In this document: positions 37,061-49,962 of the stretch, piece after piece
Layout of the letters: every line of letters begins with the position of its first letter
Numbering within the stretch: the first letter of the stretch is position 1
DNA from: Climacium dendroides
Lineage: Eukaryota; Streptophyta; Bryopsida; Hypnales; Climaciaceae
Assembly (NCBI GenBank): GCA_950106755.1
Contig: OX467090.1
Location: forward strand, 14,259,489 to 14,323,488
Direction of reading: 5' to 3'
Length of the DNA stretch: 64,000 nucleotides
The notes under the pieces: model-generated
The model's database searches: none
Told to the model about the DNA's origin: nothing
What the model saw: the letters and a program-made list of their open reading frames with translations, nothing else
Translations under genes and position numbers: made by a program

Positions 37061-37679
37061 TGCGCCGCTTCCAGGTCAGGCTCGGGTGGCCTGGGCCTCA
37101 AGCCCGGGTGACCCGCACTTTGGTCAATGGACAGGGCGTGCCTTTTGGTCCACCCTGGGCGACTGCAGTGGGCGACTCAAATGTCTGTCACTGGTCGAAT
37201 GTCCGCCCAAGCGCCCCAACCAAGCGCCCCAACCAAGCGCCCCAACGCCCAGTGTGAACAGGAGTTCCGTGTGAACTAATATGGTTATGACACTGTCTAA
37301 AAGCAGTGAACGAGAAAGTAGGGAGTAATGAAGAGGAAAATAGTTCTTCAATGATCGAAATTACAAAACTCTAAAAATTGAATATGGATTGACAATTCTT
37401 TTTGGCACACAAAACTGGGAATAAAATTTTCCTACATGGGAAGAATTTTCACCACCTCCTATTCCTCACTATTTGGTCAAAATTTGCTTATGTGATTTAG
37501 TACTAGTGCTTCTACCTTAACTTCACCTAAAAATTGCATAAATAAGCAATTCAGCATGGTTCCCATTATTATATTGAAATTTTTTTGGTGGTATTTGTGT
37601 GGTAGTCAAAAAGGGATTCTAGATTCTCTTAGAATGCATTTTTTTAAAACCAGGAGAATAAACTATGAATAAGTTGCTA
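37061..37679. other. GC-rich upstream stretch, then AT-rich spacer
   Basis: About 37070-37260 is GC-rich and contains three copies of a 13-14 bp unit (AAGCGCCCCAACC, 37207-37250). It lies upstream of the copy A TATA box and differs from the sequence upstream of the other copies. No gene is seen. Confidence 0.5.
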
Positions 37680-38225
37680 TTTTTAGTCTTTTATATTTTT
37701 GACAAATTCTTTTTAAAGTCTAGTTTTAGCATCAACAATCCGATTTTGAAAATGGATGATTATGATTTTTCTATTCAAGATTTTGTGTAAGGGTGTCCAT
37801 TGCAATCTTGACTTTCCATAGTGTTGAGGGCTCTTAAAAATGAGCCTCAGATACACAAAATCTTGGAGGAAAAATCACATTAGAAAGTCATTTAAAAAAA
37901 TTGTGGAGTAGTAGATTTTGAGAAGCCATAAGCTGATCAGGGTTATGCATGTTAGGCCCTTCAACCTCATATTTTTTCGGTGACCAATTTTGTAGATTTG
38001 ACAAGCAAAAAGAGAGTTAAAAGATTTTCATAGTTTTTACTCTCTCATGATCAAACATTATAATCTTTCAGTTCATAAATGATATTGTTGTGTTTTCTTT
38101 TCCTAGGTGATCTCTAACCTGTCTAGTTTGAATTTGTATGGTTACAATTCAAAAGAAATTTATACAACTTATCAAAATGTGGACTTTTTGTTCAATTTAG
38201 AGCAAATTCCAAGAAGCTCAAAACA
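37680..38225 (-). repeat. Interspersed repeat R3, inverted copy
   Basis: Its reverse complement matches 42580-43090, 56020-56480 and 50985-51250; landmarks are TGCTCTAARTTGAACAAAAA, GGGCCTAACATGC and CAAGATTGCAATG. It is non-coding and of unknown class. Confidence 0.75.
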
Positions 38226-40199
38226 AACCGTGGGCATTGCATTTAGGGATTAAGGCCTATGTCCCAATGATTAATTGTTTTTATTCAATTGCTTGGTGAT
38301 AGAATCCTATTTGATTTTTTGTACAGTATGGGACATACAGACATTATAGTGACCATTTGTTTCTCAAACTGCCCACTTCAGCCCTATTCCCCTCCTCTCT
38401 CCCCTTGACACTGGCTTCATTTTAGGCAATGTAAGGGAAGGTAGGGATACCTATAATCGCCACTCTCTCTGCTGTGAACAGCTTTTCACTAGTAGATTAG
38501 TAGGGGGTTCATATGTTTTGGTTGCCAAAGGAGAGGAGATTTCAAAGCACTAAAAAATGCATCACTAGGATGATGTTTGTAAAAGTTACAATGGGTCGAA
38601 TTCTCTTACTCAGTAGATGTTCTAAAATAGTTTCTTCAAGAATAGTATCTCTACCTTATCTACACCCAAATGAGTCCAAATAAGCAATTGAGCATTGTTC
38701 TTAACTCCTAATGTTGCTCTTGCAATTCTAGCTTTTGCCTAATATGATGTCAATATTGCAATTGTTGCAATTGCTAGTGTTGTTGCTAGTGTTGATCAAG
38801 CTATTGCGCAACGTAATGTTGTTCATGAAGTTACAACCGTACTTAGGTCAATGGCTAAGGCATTGTTGTGATTGTTGTCATCTGCCCCTCACAAAACTAA
38901 ATGTTGGAGGGTTTGCACCAAATGTTGCTCTTCCAACTTTAACTCCTAAAAGACCACTGTGTTTGGAAGCCCAAAATTGCTTCAAAATAATCATCTCCAA
39001 AGCAAGGTCAAAATCTTCATCAATAATTATTTTTTAACAAATCAAATCATAGGATTTTTGAGTCAACTTGTTCAAGTACATTGTCCTAAAATTTTAGAGC
39101 AAATATCTGGACCAATTGCAAGTACAATGCACCTAAACTTCAAAATGCACGCTTTTCTAGCCCTTCCAGAATGTGAAGTTTTATCTTTCACATTTTTAGG
39201 AAAAAATTCATGTGTCCTTTAACTTGTGCATTTTGTTAATACATTGAGAAATGGTTTCAAAACACGTGAAATTTTTTTTAACCAAAATAACTTTTGTATT
39301 CATTTTAAAAAAATGTAAAGTAGAAGGTGGTATTAAATGAAAGAAAAAACTAATATGCTAATAAATTTTACAAAAATTGAAAATTTATAATTACAATGAT
39401 GAAAATATTTTAGTTTAAAATTAACATCCTATATTTTAATTCTCATTTGAAAAATTTCAAAATTCAGAATAATAGAAAAAATTTGTATGTTTTTTTACCT
39501 TCATTGCTTGCAACATAAAACTCCTTGTAACTTTTACATCATTATTTAAAATTGAATGGTTCAAATTTTCTTTAAGTATTTATCAATATATACAATTCCC
39601 ATAAAATAATTTATATTTTTTAGAATATATTTTTTCACCATCTGGTATTGAAATTAAAAAAAAACTTTTCAACTTTTGCAATATTTATTGGAATGACGTG
39701 GAACAAAGCTTCACACATAGATTATGATGACTAGCATTCATCCTAATAAATTCATGCAAAAGTTCCAAATTATGGAGTCAATAGAGCTTACCCACATTCT
39801 CCAAAAGCCCAAAATGGGCTCCTTGGTCCTTTAGGGGCTAGCCTTGCTCCCAAATCTTGGAGTTGACCTCTGAGGTTCTTTAATTATATTCTCACCAAAA
39901 ATGCTCCAAAAATGCCGTTTCTAGCACAAGTACCAAATTTTTGAAAAATATCATTTTTAAACACATGTAAAGGTAGAATCTTCTAGTACTTTGGTTTGAA
40001 AACATGCAAAAAAAAATAATAGAAATTTTCATTGCACAAATTGCAAGATATTAGCATTTGAAGTGACAAAAATCCTTTTTTGGATCCTCCCCAAAACTAG
40101 GCAATTACACTTCACAAGGTCACATTTGTATGAAAAATGTCCAAAATGGTTGTGCTTCTATGGATTCATTCTTCAAAACAAGATGGCTACATGCTTGAA
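38226..40199. other. AT-rich intergenic, no gene seen
   Basis: I see no recognisable motif. A segment near 38640-38720 resembles a stretch of the receptor-kinase intron near 33280-33330, suggesting shared repeat content. Confidence 0.45.
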
Positions 40200-40740
40200 A
40201 ATTTTCAGATCATTTGGATTGTACAACATATAGGAAAAAAATAGTTAGTAGAAAGTAGAGAATGATTCAAAATACAAGATTCATGAGAATTTATTTATGG
40301 AATTGAAAAATGCCAATCCCAATGGTTTTAATGTTGTAATAAACAGTCTACATCCTAAGACTTTATTTTATTTTTCAAAAATATTAAAATTTGATTTAAA
40401 TATAGGACTTCAAAGTTTATTATAGAGTAGAGAATCTATAATTACCTACAAACTAGAACTCCTTATAAATCTCATCTCATAAATCAAAATGAAATTATTC
40501 AAATCTTTCCACGTATAAATAAATCTAATGAACCAATATCAAATTTTTATTTCTGGAAAAAAAAATTACCTGCCTAGGCTACCTAAGTTGAGAGACAAAC
40601 TACATATCACACAATAACTTTTTAAGCATGTAGTCAAAAGTTACAAAAATTGTTGAGCAATAAAGCTACTCTTTGTCCACATGTTGTATGAAAATTTCAA
40701 AGAAAGAAAAATAGCTCCAAAAAATTGTATTGCACTTGCA
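40200..40740 (+). repeat. Older repeat R4, unbroken copy 2
   Basis: Similar to 24140..24720 and to the copy split by the Helitron. Here TTCCACGTATAAATAAATC spans the site where the Helitron sits in the split copy. Confidence 0.65.
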
Positions 40741-41685
40741 AAATTCCTATAAAAATTCTTTTCAAAAGATTTCCAATATTGCAAAAAATTTAGATCAACA
40801 TAACCCCTTAAAAGCGGTCTTTGGATATTCCAAAATTCCAATAATGTGAAGGTTTGTTGTAAATGCAATAAAGAGCTTTTAATTCTTTGTGGGTTAAGAT
40901 CAAATTATTTGGAAGCTCTATATGAAGTTTTTTTTTGTTGTGTATGATATCCAATATAAAATTCTAAAGGAATAGCTCCAAATGTTTTGATTTTGTATGA
41001 TAAAAAGGCTTCTCATCACCCAAACAAAGGGTAAAAACCAATTGTTTTGCATTTGGAATTACCATTCAATTCAATCATAAGCCACAATTAGGGAAAGGTA
41101 GTTTCAGATTGATGGCAGGCATAATCTCATACTAAAGCCAATTGGCTATCTAAGTCATTTATTGTTTTACTACAAACTTGAAAAAAAGTTAGTGCCGAGC
41201 TCGTAATTGTATTTCATGGCTTTACTTGCATAGACACTATATACTAAAATAGCTCGTAAAATAGCAGATGCAATTGAATGTCCAAGCTTTCATTCAATCA
41301 AGTATTGACAATTTGTATATCATTCTTCAAAAATTGTGTATCTTAAATCTTGTGTATTGAAAAGGGCGCTTGGGGGGGTCTTTAAGTGGGTCTAGGGGAT
41401 TCATGTAACCTTTTGCTAACAAGATATCTACATCCTTGAATTCATTTTGAATTATATTGGTTGATTTTGCATGGGGTTGTTGCAATACATATTTTGTAAT
41501 TTTACATTTTTGTTCTTAAAACTTACATTTTCATACTTCAAACGGTCTTCTTTATTCCAAAGCAAAACCAAAAATCCAAACTTCCCAAGTCTTATTTCTT
41601 TTGTATTTGAAATGTTTGAATTGGATACATAATGATTTTCTTAAACAAGCCCATATACTATACTCTAAATACTCAATCACCCACT
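40741..41685. other. AT-rich intergenic, no gene seen
   Basis: I see only short frames and no recognised motif. Confidence 0.5.
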
Positions 41686-42579
41686 AGGTGGAAGATGAAT
41701 GTTTTGAAAAAGCACTTAACCCCTAAAATCCCAAAGTTGCTTTGAGGGACAAATTTGATTTGGGTAGGGTTGTCTGATCACAAGTTTTGAAATGATTTTT
41801 TGAAAGTACTTTTGAAGATAAAAAATAGATTATCTTTTTGGAAATACAATTCTTATTTTAATTGGTGACTGGTAGCAAAAGATGTGCCACCCAATGTTCA
41901 AAATGGTATACTCCGAGCACCACAAAAAAATCACAAAACGACAATATAATTTTTTTTAAATTCTCATAGAAAATATTTTTGTCTAGATGGAAAAATTTGA
42001 TTCATTCCATGTGGATTTAAGGTGAGAAAATTATGGAATGTCTTGCTATTTGAACAATCCAAGCTTCATCTTCAAACAATAACTCATACAATTCATTTCC
42101 AAATTCAATTTTTTAATTTTCCAAAAACAAAAGTTTTACAAGGTTTATTTTGCTTGCTAAAACAATCTCACTCTTACTAGTGATTTTCAAATCCATCTTA
42201 GAGCTATTAACAAGTTAGTTTGTTTTCTACTTCATACCTATCTCTACTTAATAATTTTTTAAAAAGAGATAAGAAAGTTCAATGTTCTTTTCTTGACTTT
42301 CTTTTTCCAAACTTTCAACTCAATCCTTCAACATAAGAACTTAGAAAAATAAAACATGTAGTACAAAAAATTTAAATTAAGAAGATTCAAAGTCTTATAA
42401 TCTAGTGATGCAATGTGCAAACTTCATTTCAATCACTAATATCTAGCAATTTATGTGGCCAAAATTTTGAACAAATTAGTGCAAAAGATATTTTTAAGGA
42501 CTTACAATATTTTATTGTGATTTTTAAAAACTAATCTTAACCCCTAAATGCCTAAGGCCTTCTTTCTACTTTTAAGAAT

Positions 42580-43150
42580 TTGCTCTAAGTTGAACAAAAA
42601 GCCAACATTTTGATAGGTTGTATTAATTTTTATTAAATTGTAACCAAACAAATTCAAACTAGATATGTTGACATGTTAAGTGACAACAATATCACTTACA
42701 AATTGAAAGATTATAATGTTTGATCATGAGGGGGGTTAAACTAAGAAAGTGATTTCAAGTCTTTCAATTCCCTTTTCACATGTCATATCTAAAAAGTTGA
42801 TTACTAAAACAATATCAATGAAGATAAAGGGCCTAACATGCGTAACCCCAATCAATTAATGGCTTCTCAAAATCTACTCTACAATTTTTTTAAATGAACT
42901 TTTAATGTGATTTTTTTCTCCAAGATATGGTGTGTTTGAGGCTCATTTCCAAGAGCCCACAACACTACACAAAGTCAAGATTGCAATGGACACCCATGCA
43001 CAAAAGCTTGAATAGAAAAATCGTAATTCATCATTTTCAAAATCGGATTTTTGATGCTAAAGCTAAACTTCAAAAAGAATTTTTCAAAAATATTAAATAT
43101 TAAAAATGGTAGTTTTGTTAAGTTTTATTTAACTCCAAAGTGACATCGAT
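42580..43150 (+). repeat. Interspersed repeat R3, copy in block 1
   Basis: Direct match to 56020-56590, partial match to 50985-51485, and inverted match to 37680-38225. It is non-coding. Confidence 0.8.
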
Positions 43151-43379
43151 ACCAAAATTTAGTGCTTTAAACATTTAGGAGTTAACCCATAAATGATGTT
43201 GAGACCATTTTCTAATCGATGAATGACAAAGAATCTTTGTGTGTAGGATAGTAGGGCAATTATTCATCCTTGAAATTTTGCATGGAAAGGGGAGATCTTA
43301 TATGGTAGCTTGAGTGCTTTAGGATTTTCTTTAACCAACTATTCAAAGAATGGTAAAAGGGATCATTTCTACGGTCACA

Positions 43380-44660
43380 GGCCCGCGGTTTAAGGGTCAA
43401 TTCGAGCCCTAAACGTCGGAAGTTGAAGGTTGGAGGGAGCCTATAACCAAGTGGGCATCTCTTTGCATTTTGAGCGCATCGGTTGTTGCGATCGCAGAGG
43501 TTCAGCCGAGTTTCCATTCGAAATTTATTTGCGATGTGGACGGGTCCGCGCCAATTTTCGGCGCCAGTTGCAGATTCCTGCGCACCTGGACGAAGGAGAC
43601 TCGCGGGACCATCGACAATCCTACCGAGAGCGAGTGTGAGGTGGGGGACTGGAGTGGTTGGAATGCATTTGCGCTTGAGTTTCGGTCACATTTCTCTTTC
43701 AAGCTGCGTCCCAGTCGTCAGGTGTCACCAACGCCGTGTCCGCAGGAGCACAGGTAGTCTGATCCTTTTGCAACCTCCCGACCGCTAACGTAAAAGGATT
43801 ATGAGGTGCGGGGCATTCCCCTGTTTTGGAATGTTCACAGAGTGACGTCGCTTGCCGATTTGTTTCAGCGAGTGGCCAGCTCGCGAGTAGTGGAGTGAGT
43901 TGCGGAACGAAGCGAGCACGAGGTGCCACTTGAAGACCGAAGGTGTGCTTGGTCGCGGAATTTCGCTGAGATAGAACCAAAATTTGAAAGCACGGCGATT
44001 GCTCGAAGGAGGAACTCAGTTCCGCGATAATTGCCAATCGATACCAAGTCCTGTAGGACTCTGAGACTCGGAGGGATGATCCGATTGAGTTGGCGTGAGC
44101 TGGTCGGATGTTCTTGGTGTTTTGTATTTTGAGCGTGGTGTTGCAACTAACTGTTGGTGCTTGCAAATGAACTTTGATTTGTTCTTCGTAGTGCGGGCGG
44201 CGCGGGCGCTGACGTTGTTGTTGACAATCTTTTCTTTTGTGAGGGGCTTGCTGACTGAGATTTTCGGTGGTGGTTTTGGGAGGCCACGCTGCAGCAACTG
44301 GTGTTCATTACATCGGAGATGGCGGAAGGTGACACTCCCACCGATAGCTTTTGTCGATGGAAAGCCTTCTCCCTTCTGTTCAGAGCCAATATTTGAAAAA
44401 ATTTAGTGACACTGGTTTTGAACCCTCATTTTGATCTAAGGAGATCCGGTTTCCTGATGCTCGCAATCATCTGCACCGTTTGTGTCGAGCTGTTTGGCTC
44501 TGCCTATGGCAGCTGCGCGATCACGCCATGGCGTATTCCGTTTCTGTTTTTCTTCCATGGTGCTACTTGTTCGTTATCCCCTTTGGTTGAAGCTGATTTC
44601 AAAACGCCAGATTTCGTGGACTCTTTAGAATCTTGGAAACCTGCTCGAGGTTAGGTTTTC
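43380..44660. other. GC-richer conserved segment downstream of gene B
   Basis: Conserved in block 2 (about 57000-58300). Several overlapping frames are open on both strands because GC is higher, but none shows a recognised domain, and small indels between the copies change the frames. It may be exon or UTR of an unrecognised gene. I do not assign a product. Confidence 0.4.
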
Positions 44661-44981
44661 TTGCTCTACTCTGTACTGTTGTACTTCGGTTGGTGGTAAG
44701 TGTATGCGCAGAGAATCAGGATTTGAATTCTGCTATGTAGGCGAATTCATGCTCAAGCATATTGTCGTCATGCCCTTTCTAATGCAAGGGCTGCGGTACT
44801 GCGAGGAGGAATCGGTTATGGTTCTCGAAACCCTAAACCACTCCGACAACTCTGAATAGTAGAGATCGCTCTGTTTGGCGTGGAGTTATATGTCTGCAGC
44901 TTCGGATCAAGACTTTTTCGTGAATTCATTGCCAATCTCCGAAATCGAGCTGTGAGACAATTAACGCACCAACACCTCTGC

Positions 44982-44987
44982 TTTTAT
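44982..44987 (-). terminator. Possible polyadenylation signal of gene B
   Basis: AATAAA on the minus strand, about 160 nt after the stop codon; conserved in the second copy at 58592-58597. Confidence 0.4.
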
Positions 44988-45145
44988 TACCAATGGATTA
45001 GAGCCATGCTCGATACTAAATAGGTAATTTATTCTGTATGAAGACACAAGAGTGTCATATTCAAGCAGATTATTCTACATGGAAAACATGGATGCTAACA
45101 TTCAACTTCTTGCCAGCACGTTTGGTCTGTCTCCTCCGCCTTGCT

Positions 45146-47875
45146 TCATGGGAGTTTGGGCCAAAAATGTCCCTCTGACCCAATCTCACAAATTCGAAGT
45201 GGTTTGAGCCGAGAACGGCTCAAACCACGATTCACATCGAGCACAACAACCGCAGGAGGATCAACAATCGCAGCTGCATTTGGTTGAGCAAGAGCTCCAA
45301 CACGAGGAGCGACAATGAGGGCCGCATGCAGTTGCGCTGGAGCAGCAGGAGCACCATGAGTGGCAACATCCGGTGGGACAGGAGCTACACGACGAGGGGC
45401 AACGTTGGAGGCAACAACAGCTGGAGCAGGAGGAGCAACATTTGGAGCAATGTTTGGTTGGGCAAGAACCTCATCAGGGGGAGCAACAATGAGAGCAACA
45501 TTGGATTGGACAGCATCTACACCATGAAGAACAACGATGGGTCCAACAAAGGGTTCTGCACGACCAACGTCAGTGAGGACAACAGGGGAACCACCATTTG
45601 GTTCTGAAGATGCTTCGCCAAGAAGAGCAACAATGGAATTAACGTTTGGTTCTACAACACTTGCACCAGCAGGACCAACACTTGCAGCCACACCTTCGAG
45701 ATTCGATTGAGCAGGATCGGGTCCATAAGTGTGAGAATCCGTCTCTGTAAGCACCAAGAAATGAGACAATACAATGTCTTAGAATCATGAGGCCCAAATC
45801 TCGCAATAGCAACGACATCCACTCAACGATGGTATCACAGAATTGAAGCTCAAATTTCAACGATATCGTCAAGAGAGGTGTGAGCACATATCGATTTCAA
45901 AGAAGCTCCAGAGCACCATGTTCACCTTGAAGAGGCTGAATGAGCCCCTTTTTCGAAGAAGAAGACGACGGTCCTGAAGCGATGATGCGCTTCACATTAG
46001 TTGATGGGAAAATGCCAGGTCCACCTGTCCAAACATTCTGATTCTATGATACTGATCCAATTGTTTTCAGATGTGTTTTCAGGCCAGAGTCGGATACCAT
46101 AAGAAGAAAGAATGTACCGTAAAATCAGAGTATACCTTGGAAGGATGGAATGGTCCAGCTTGTTGAAGCCTGTTTTTTGGGTTCAATGCTGTCATGCCCA
46201 CACTTGGAGTCTTGTAGTGAAGCTTGTTTACCCTGAATCACATACAGGTTCAGTTAATTACACGACGAGAAATGGCATCCAGACAAGATCTAATAGCAAC
46301 CTGGTATTTAAAATCACAGGATGATTACCGATGTTTGATAATTGTTACTCAGATGGGGATCCCCTAGCAACAGAGTAAATCAAAGCAGAGTTTCAGCAAG
46401 GAGACTGGAGAGAAGAACTGAAGCTTGATGAGTGCAAATACCTTTGAAAGGGTGAGGTCTTGTGCGACATTTAGAGTGGACAGTATCTCAGGAATTAAAT
46501 TTTTCTTTGGTCCGGGCAGTGATTCCAGGGCAGTGGTCGTTTTCTTTTCTGGGATTCAAAACATGATGATGAGTCCAAGAGTGTTGCGTATGATTCAACG
46601 ACGGGCACAAGAATATCTGGGCTATTTTACTCAGCAAACCACAACCCTGGTTATACTGCCCTCGCGACTAAATAATAATCTGCTCAAAGGCGAAGTACCA
46701 TCTAAACCCAAGTGAATGTGACTGGCGGCCATGATTGCGTCTAATGAGAAATGGGATAGGTTAGTCTAGGTTCTATTGGAAGATGCCTCTGCGAATCAAA
46801 TTGAAAATTTAATATTTGTGATTCAAAAGTATCATTTGTATCCTCATGAATGGAAGCCCTACTACTTCAAGCATGAACAATTGATAACAATTTACATTGT
46901 TCATCCATCTAATGTATATTTTGATGTATTTAATTCCTCTAATAGTAAATGATGTCAAGAGGAGTGTTAACTACAATACAAGGGTATCATACATCTAATC
47001 CCCAAGAAAGAAATCCATCTAATACTAGAAACCATTGAAAGCTACAAGAATGAACTTCCTACTTCATAAAAAGAATATCACAGAGTATATTTCATTCCAA
47101 GACAAATTCAAAGACCTTCATTCTATGATTCACAAGCCCCAAAGCTTGCAATGTATGACAATTATTCAAAGAAGGCAACCCATAGTTACTCTTAGAGTTG
47201 TAAAAATTGTGAGAAGAAGTTCCAGGAACAAATACCAATTACAACAACCAATTTCAAAAAGAACCTATAAAATTCAAGTAATCCACTCAAGGAGTCTCAA
47301 TATTGCTCTAGAGAACCAAGGTACGTATAGCACACAAAATCAAGATATAATCAACCCGAAGTTGTATGAAGTTTGAAACTACTTCAAACTTCACCAAGGC
47401 AAGATACAGACCTACAAACTCCAAGAATTATGAGGTCAAAATTCTGCAATCAATGACATTTGTTGAAGCCAACACATGCTTGTAATGCCCAATTTCTAAG
47501 AATATCAACAGGGAGAGACACAGAATCAAATAATAAGCACTACCGCACTCAAGGATAGCTAATTCACCTTGAGTGGCCTTGCCAAAGCTCTTCGTCCCAG
47601 TGTGCTCCTCTCTTCCAAGTCCATCTGTCACGTGATTTTATGTCCGGAATCAAAATACTAACAATCAACATCTTTATCAAACAATAAACTATGGACGGGG
47701 GAAGACAGCATGAGAGAACCTTAGAACTTCATAATAAGACTCACGACAAGAAATTGGAGCATGGCGAATCTACGAGCGGAGAGCTGTTTCTCAAGGACAA
47801 TGCTAACGTGTAGGAAACGCCATTTGATTTCTAGTTAAGAGAAATCTCACCGCTGGTGCCGTTCCCACTGGCCAT
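45146..47875 (-). CDS. 16-residue-repeat protein, full copy B
   Basis: Exons are 47875..47851, 47624..47568 and 45744..45146; all introns are GT-AG, phases agree, and the total is 681 nt, or 226 residues. Residues 1-27 are small and polar (MASGNGTS, GREEHTGTKS). From about 59 to 200 runs a degenerate repeat of 16 residues that begins (E/Q/A)-(P/S)-N and ends in Val/Ala-rich positions: EPNVNSIVALLGEASS, EPNGGSPVVLTDVGRA, EPFVGPIVVLHGVDAV, QSNVALIVAPPDEVLA, QPNIAPNVAPPAPAVV and later, looser copies. The tail is basic (SRSRLKPL). No signal peptide, membrane helix or known domain is seen. A TATA box lies about 1.06 kb upstream, so the leader probably contains an intron. The second copy has the same exon lengths without a frameshift, which supports real coding. 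Function is unknown; more exons inside the 1.8-kb second intron cannot be excluded. Confidence 0.6.
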
Positions 47876-48936
47876 CGCGTCGCGATGCTGAGTAGCGTCA
47901 AAACAGCGCTTCCCAAAACTGAACCTCTGTTCAAACATGCAGATGTCAATCCCCTATGCACCCTCGATTATGAAAGCAAACCAGTCCCCAAAAGCACAAC
48001 ATCAAATTCAGTGGATCTTCTGGATTCCTCTGAAACTTCACTATCATGTTATCTCTGGCTTCTTGTGTGCTTCAAAGACAACAGTGGACACACATCCATG
48101 GATTGCATGACAATTGCAACACCAACAGTTCAAGGAGGGATTATATCGCCGATTTTAGTCTCGCAGGAGAATGAAACACGGACACTTGTTTCTGGAGTTT
48201 CAATCACGCAATGCAAACATGAAGCATGCCCCAATCGTAGACGGACTAGTCACAGTTTGCATCTTCAAAACACTCAGCATTTCTGCAACGCTTGGCCTCC
48301 GCGAGATCTTTTTTCTTACAAACCAACAAACAAGAGCACGGTACAAAGAACCCGTTTACAACCCACGAATCAATTTGGCACACTAAGCCCTTCCCTCACG
48401 ACGTAATTTGGAGTGCAATGCAATTCTACGATGAGATTTCCACCCAGCATATCTGCGTACTCAAGGAGATCGATTGAATGTTTTTCTCCATGAACTACTC
48501 TTGGTTCCTCCCCATCTCTCCTCCATGACACCCCTGCTCTAAACCCCTGCTCAATCAACTGGCATGTCACAACATTGGGAGATCAAGAAACGCACATTGC
48601 CACCAGGGAGAAACCAAAATCTTCACGGATCGGACTCAGTTACTACAATCTCGACGAAGGTTGATCATGAAATGCCCGAACTTGTGAACAAATGGGAAGA
48701 CTGGGACCAGGCTGTGCTTGATATATCGGAAGAGGACTGGTGATGACGTTCAATTGCTCAACTTACAAAGATTTCAGCGAAGAGTAACGACAACAAATTG
48801 CTAGAGAACCAGCAATTCTGGAGTCAATTGCAAAGCTGGACTCGGGAAGATGGAAGAAGGGAACTCTCACAAGGTGTAACTAGAAAAGTAGTGACTATCA
48901 GGTTTAGGAGATACGTGCATTGACGGAGGTTGGAGA

Positions 48937-48943
48937 ATTTATA
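48937..48943 (-). promoter_or_regulatory. TATA box of gene B
   Basis: TATAAAT on the minus strand followed by a pyrimidine-rich leader (TTCTCC). The same arrangement is found in copies A and C. Confidence 0.6.
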
Positions 48944-48960
48944 CTAGCGGAGAGGCTGCG

Positions 48961-49670
48961 GTGCCGGGAGCTGAGCCGGGGGCTGCGGCGCTGGGGATTG
49001 GGTGCTGTGAGCAAGCATGGAAGTTGAGCAACATTGTTGCGTAAAAGGAGGTTCCTTTTGCTTCTCCCAACTCGGGGCGTCAAGAAATACCCAAGGATGA
49101 ATGAATTACAGAAAAGGCCAAGGATGAATGAATTACAGAAAAGGCACCGACTCGCTCCGCGAAATCATGACCTCCCTGGAATGCATGGTGACTTTGTGAG
49201 TTTTCGGGTGATGGTAGATCAACTCACCGTTCCGTCCCCCACGCCAGCACTCAACAAACTTACATTCGCCAGGAGTCAATTAGAAAGCTCATATTATAAT
49301 TGAATTCTCCCCTCAAACATCTTGGGAGGAATTCTACCTCCAACTGGAAGGAGGATATTGAGTGGCTTAACAATGCCCCAATGGGGCTTGGGAGCTAGCT
49401 AGGAGACTGGAGACTAGAGACTGGAGAGCTGGAGACTGGGAATTGGACAGCAATTGGGCAAATGTCTGTAAGTTGGACGCATGTTTGTATGTAATATGGA
49501 ACAACCATTGGGAGGTGTGTTGTGGAATATAAGTGGTCGTGTTGGTGAATATAAGAGGCGTGTTGTGGAATATAAGTGGGCGTGTTGGTCCCCTACGAGT
49601 GGCTATTCCATTATGTTATCAGAACCTGCGAGATTTTCCCTACCATTGATCGCCGTTTGCTTTAGAGTTA
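48961..49670. other. Spacer with short tandem repeats, no gene seen
   Basis: A 27-bp unit (AGGATGAATGAATTACAG core) occurs twice near 49094-49147. GGAGACTGGAGACT-type repeats lie near 49400-49440 and GGAATATAAGTGG-type repeats near 49520-49590. A plus-strand 89-codon frame (49034..49303) spans the first repeat and has no known motif. Confidence 0.5.
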
Positions 49671-49962
49671 AGGTAGGTGGCTCTTAAACCAACCTGGTTC
49701 TAAAACCAATTTGGTACATTTTACTTCTGAAATGTACTAACTGCATACATTTCAGAAGAGGGTCGGTTTTAGAAACCACTGCGTTTCAACTTCAAAAATT
49801 TGTAACTAATTCCACAAAGGTCCAAAAAATATGAAACGACTTGGATTAGATGCCTATTTCTTTTTTCTTCCTACCGAAATTCACTGAAAATTGTTTTGAG
49901 ATGTTTAGCTGTACCCAAAATGCAATCAGCTCTTAAAGGGTCAGTTTAAGAGCCACCTACCT
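49671..49962. mobile_element. MITE with 20-bp terminal inverted repeats, TSD TA (mariner/Stowaway-like)
   Basis: AGGTAGGTGGCTCTTAAA at the left pairs with TTTAAGAGCCACCTACCT at the right, flanked by TA on both sides. It is 292 bp long with an internal hairpin around CTTCTGAAATGTA. The TA target points to the Tc1/mariner superfamily. Confidence 0.8.

Larger units (their letters stand above)
41686..48960. repeat. Segmental duplication, block 1 (about 7.3 kb)
   Basis: Similar in the same order and orientation to 55128..63660. It contains an R3 repeat copy, a GC-rich block, and a complete copy of the 16-residue-repeat gene with its TATA box. Block 2 carries an extra segment of about 1 kb at 60345-61308. 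Confidence 0.9.

Noticed and set aside
45284..45607. 107-codon plus-strand frame opposite exon 3 of gene B (and 58893-59216)
   Set aside because: It is a complementary shadow of the repeat-coding exon. The splice structure supports only the minus strand.
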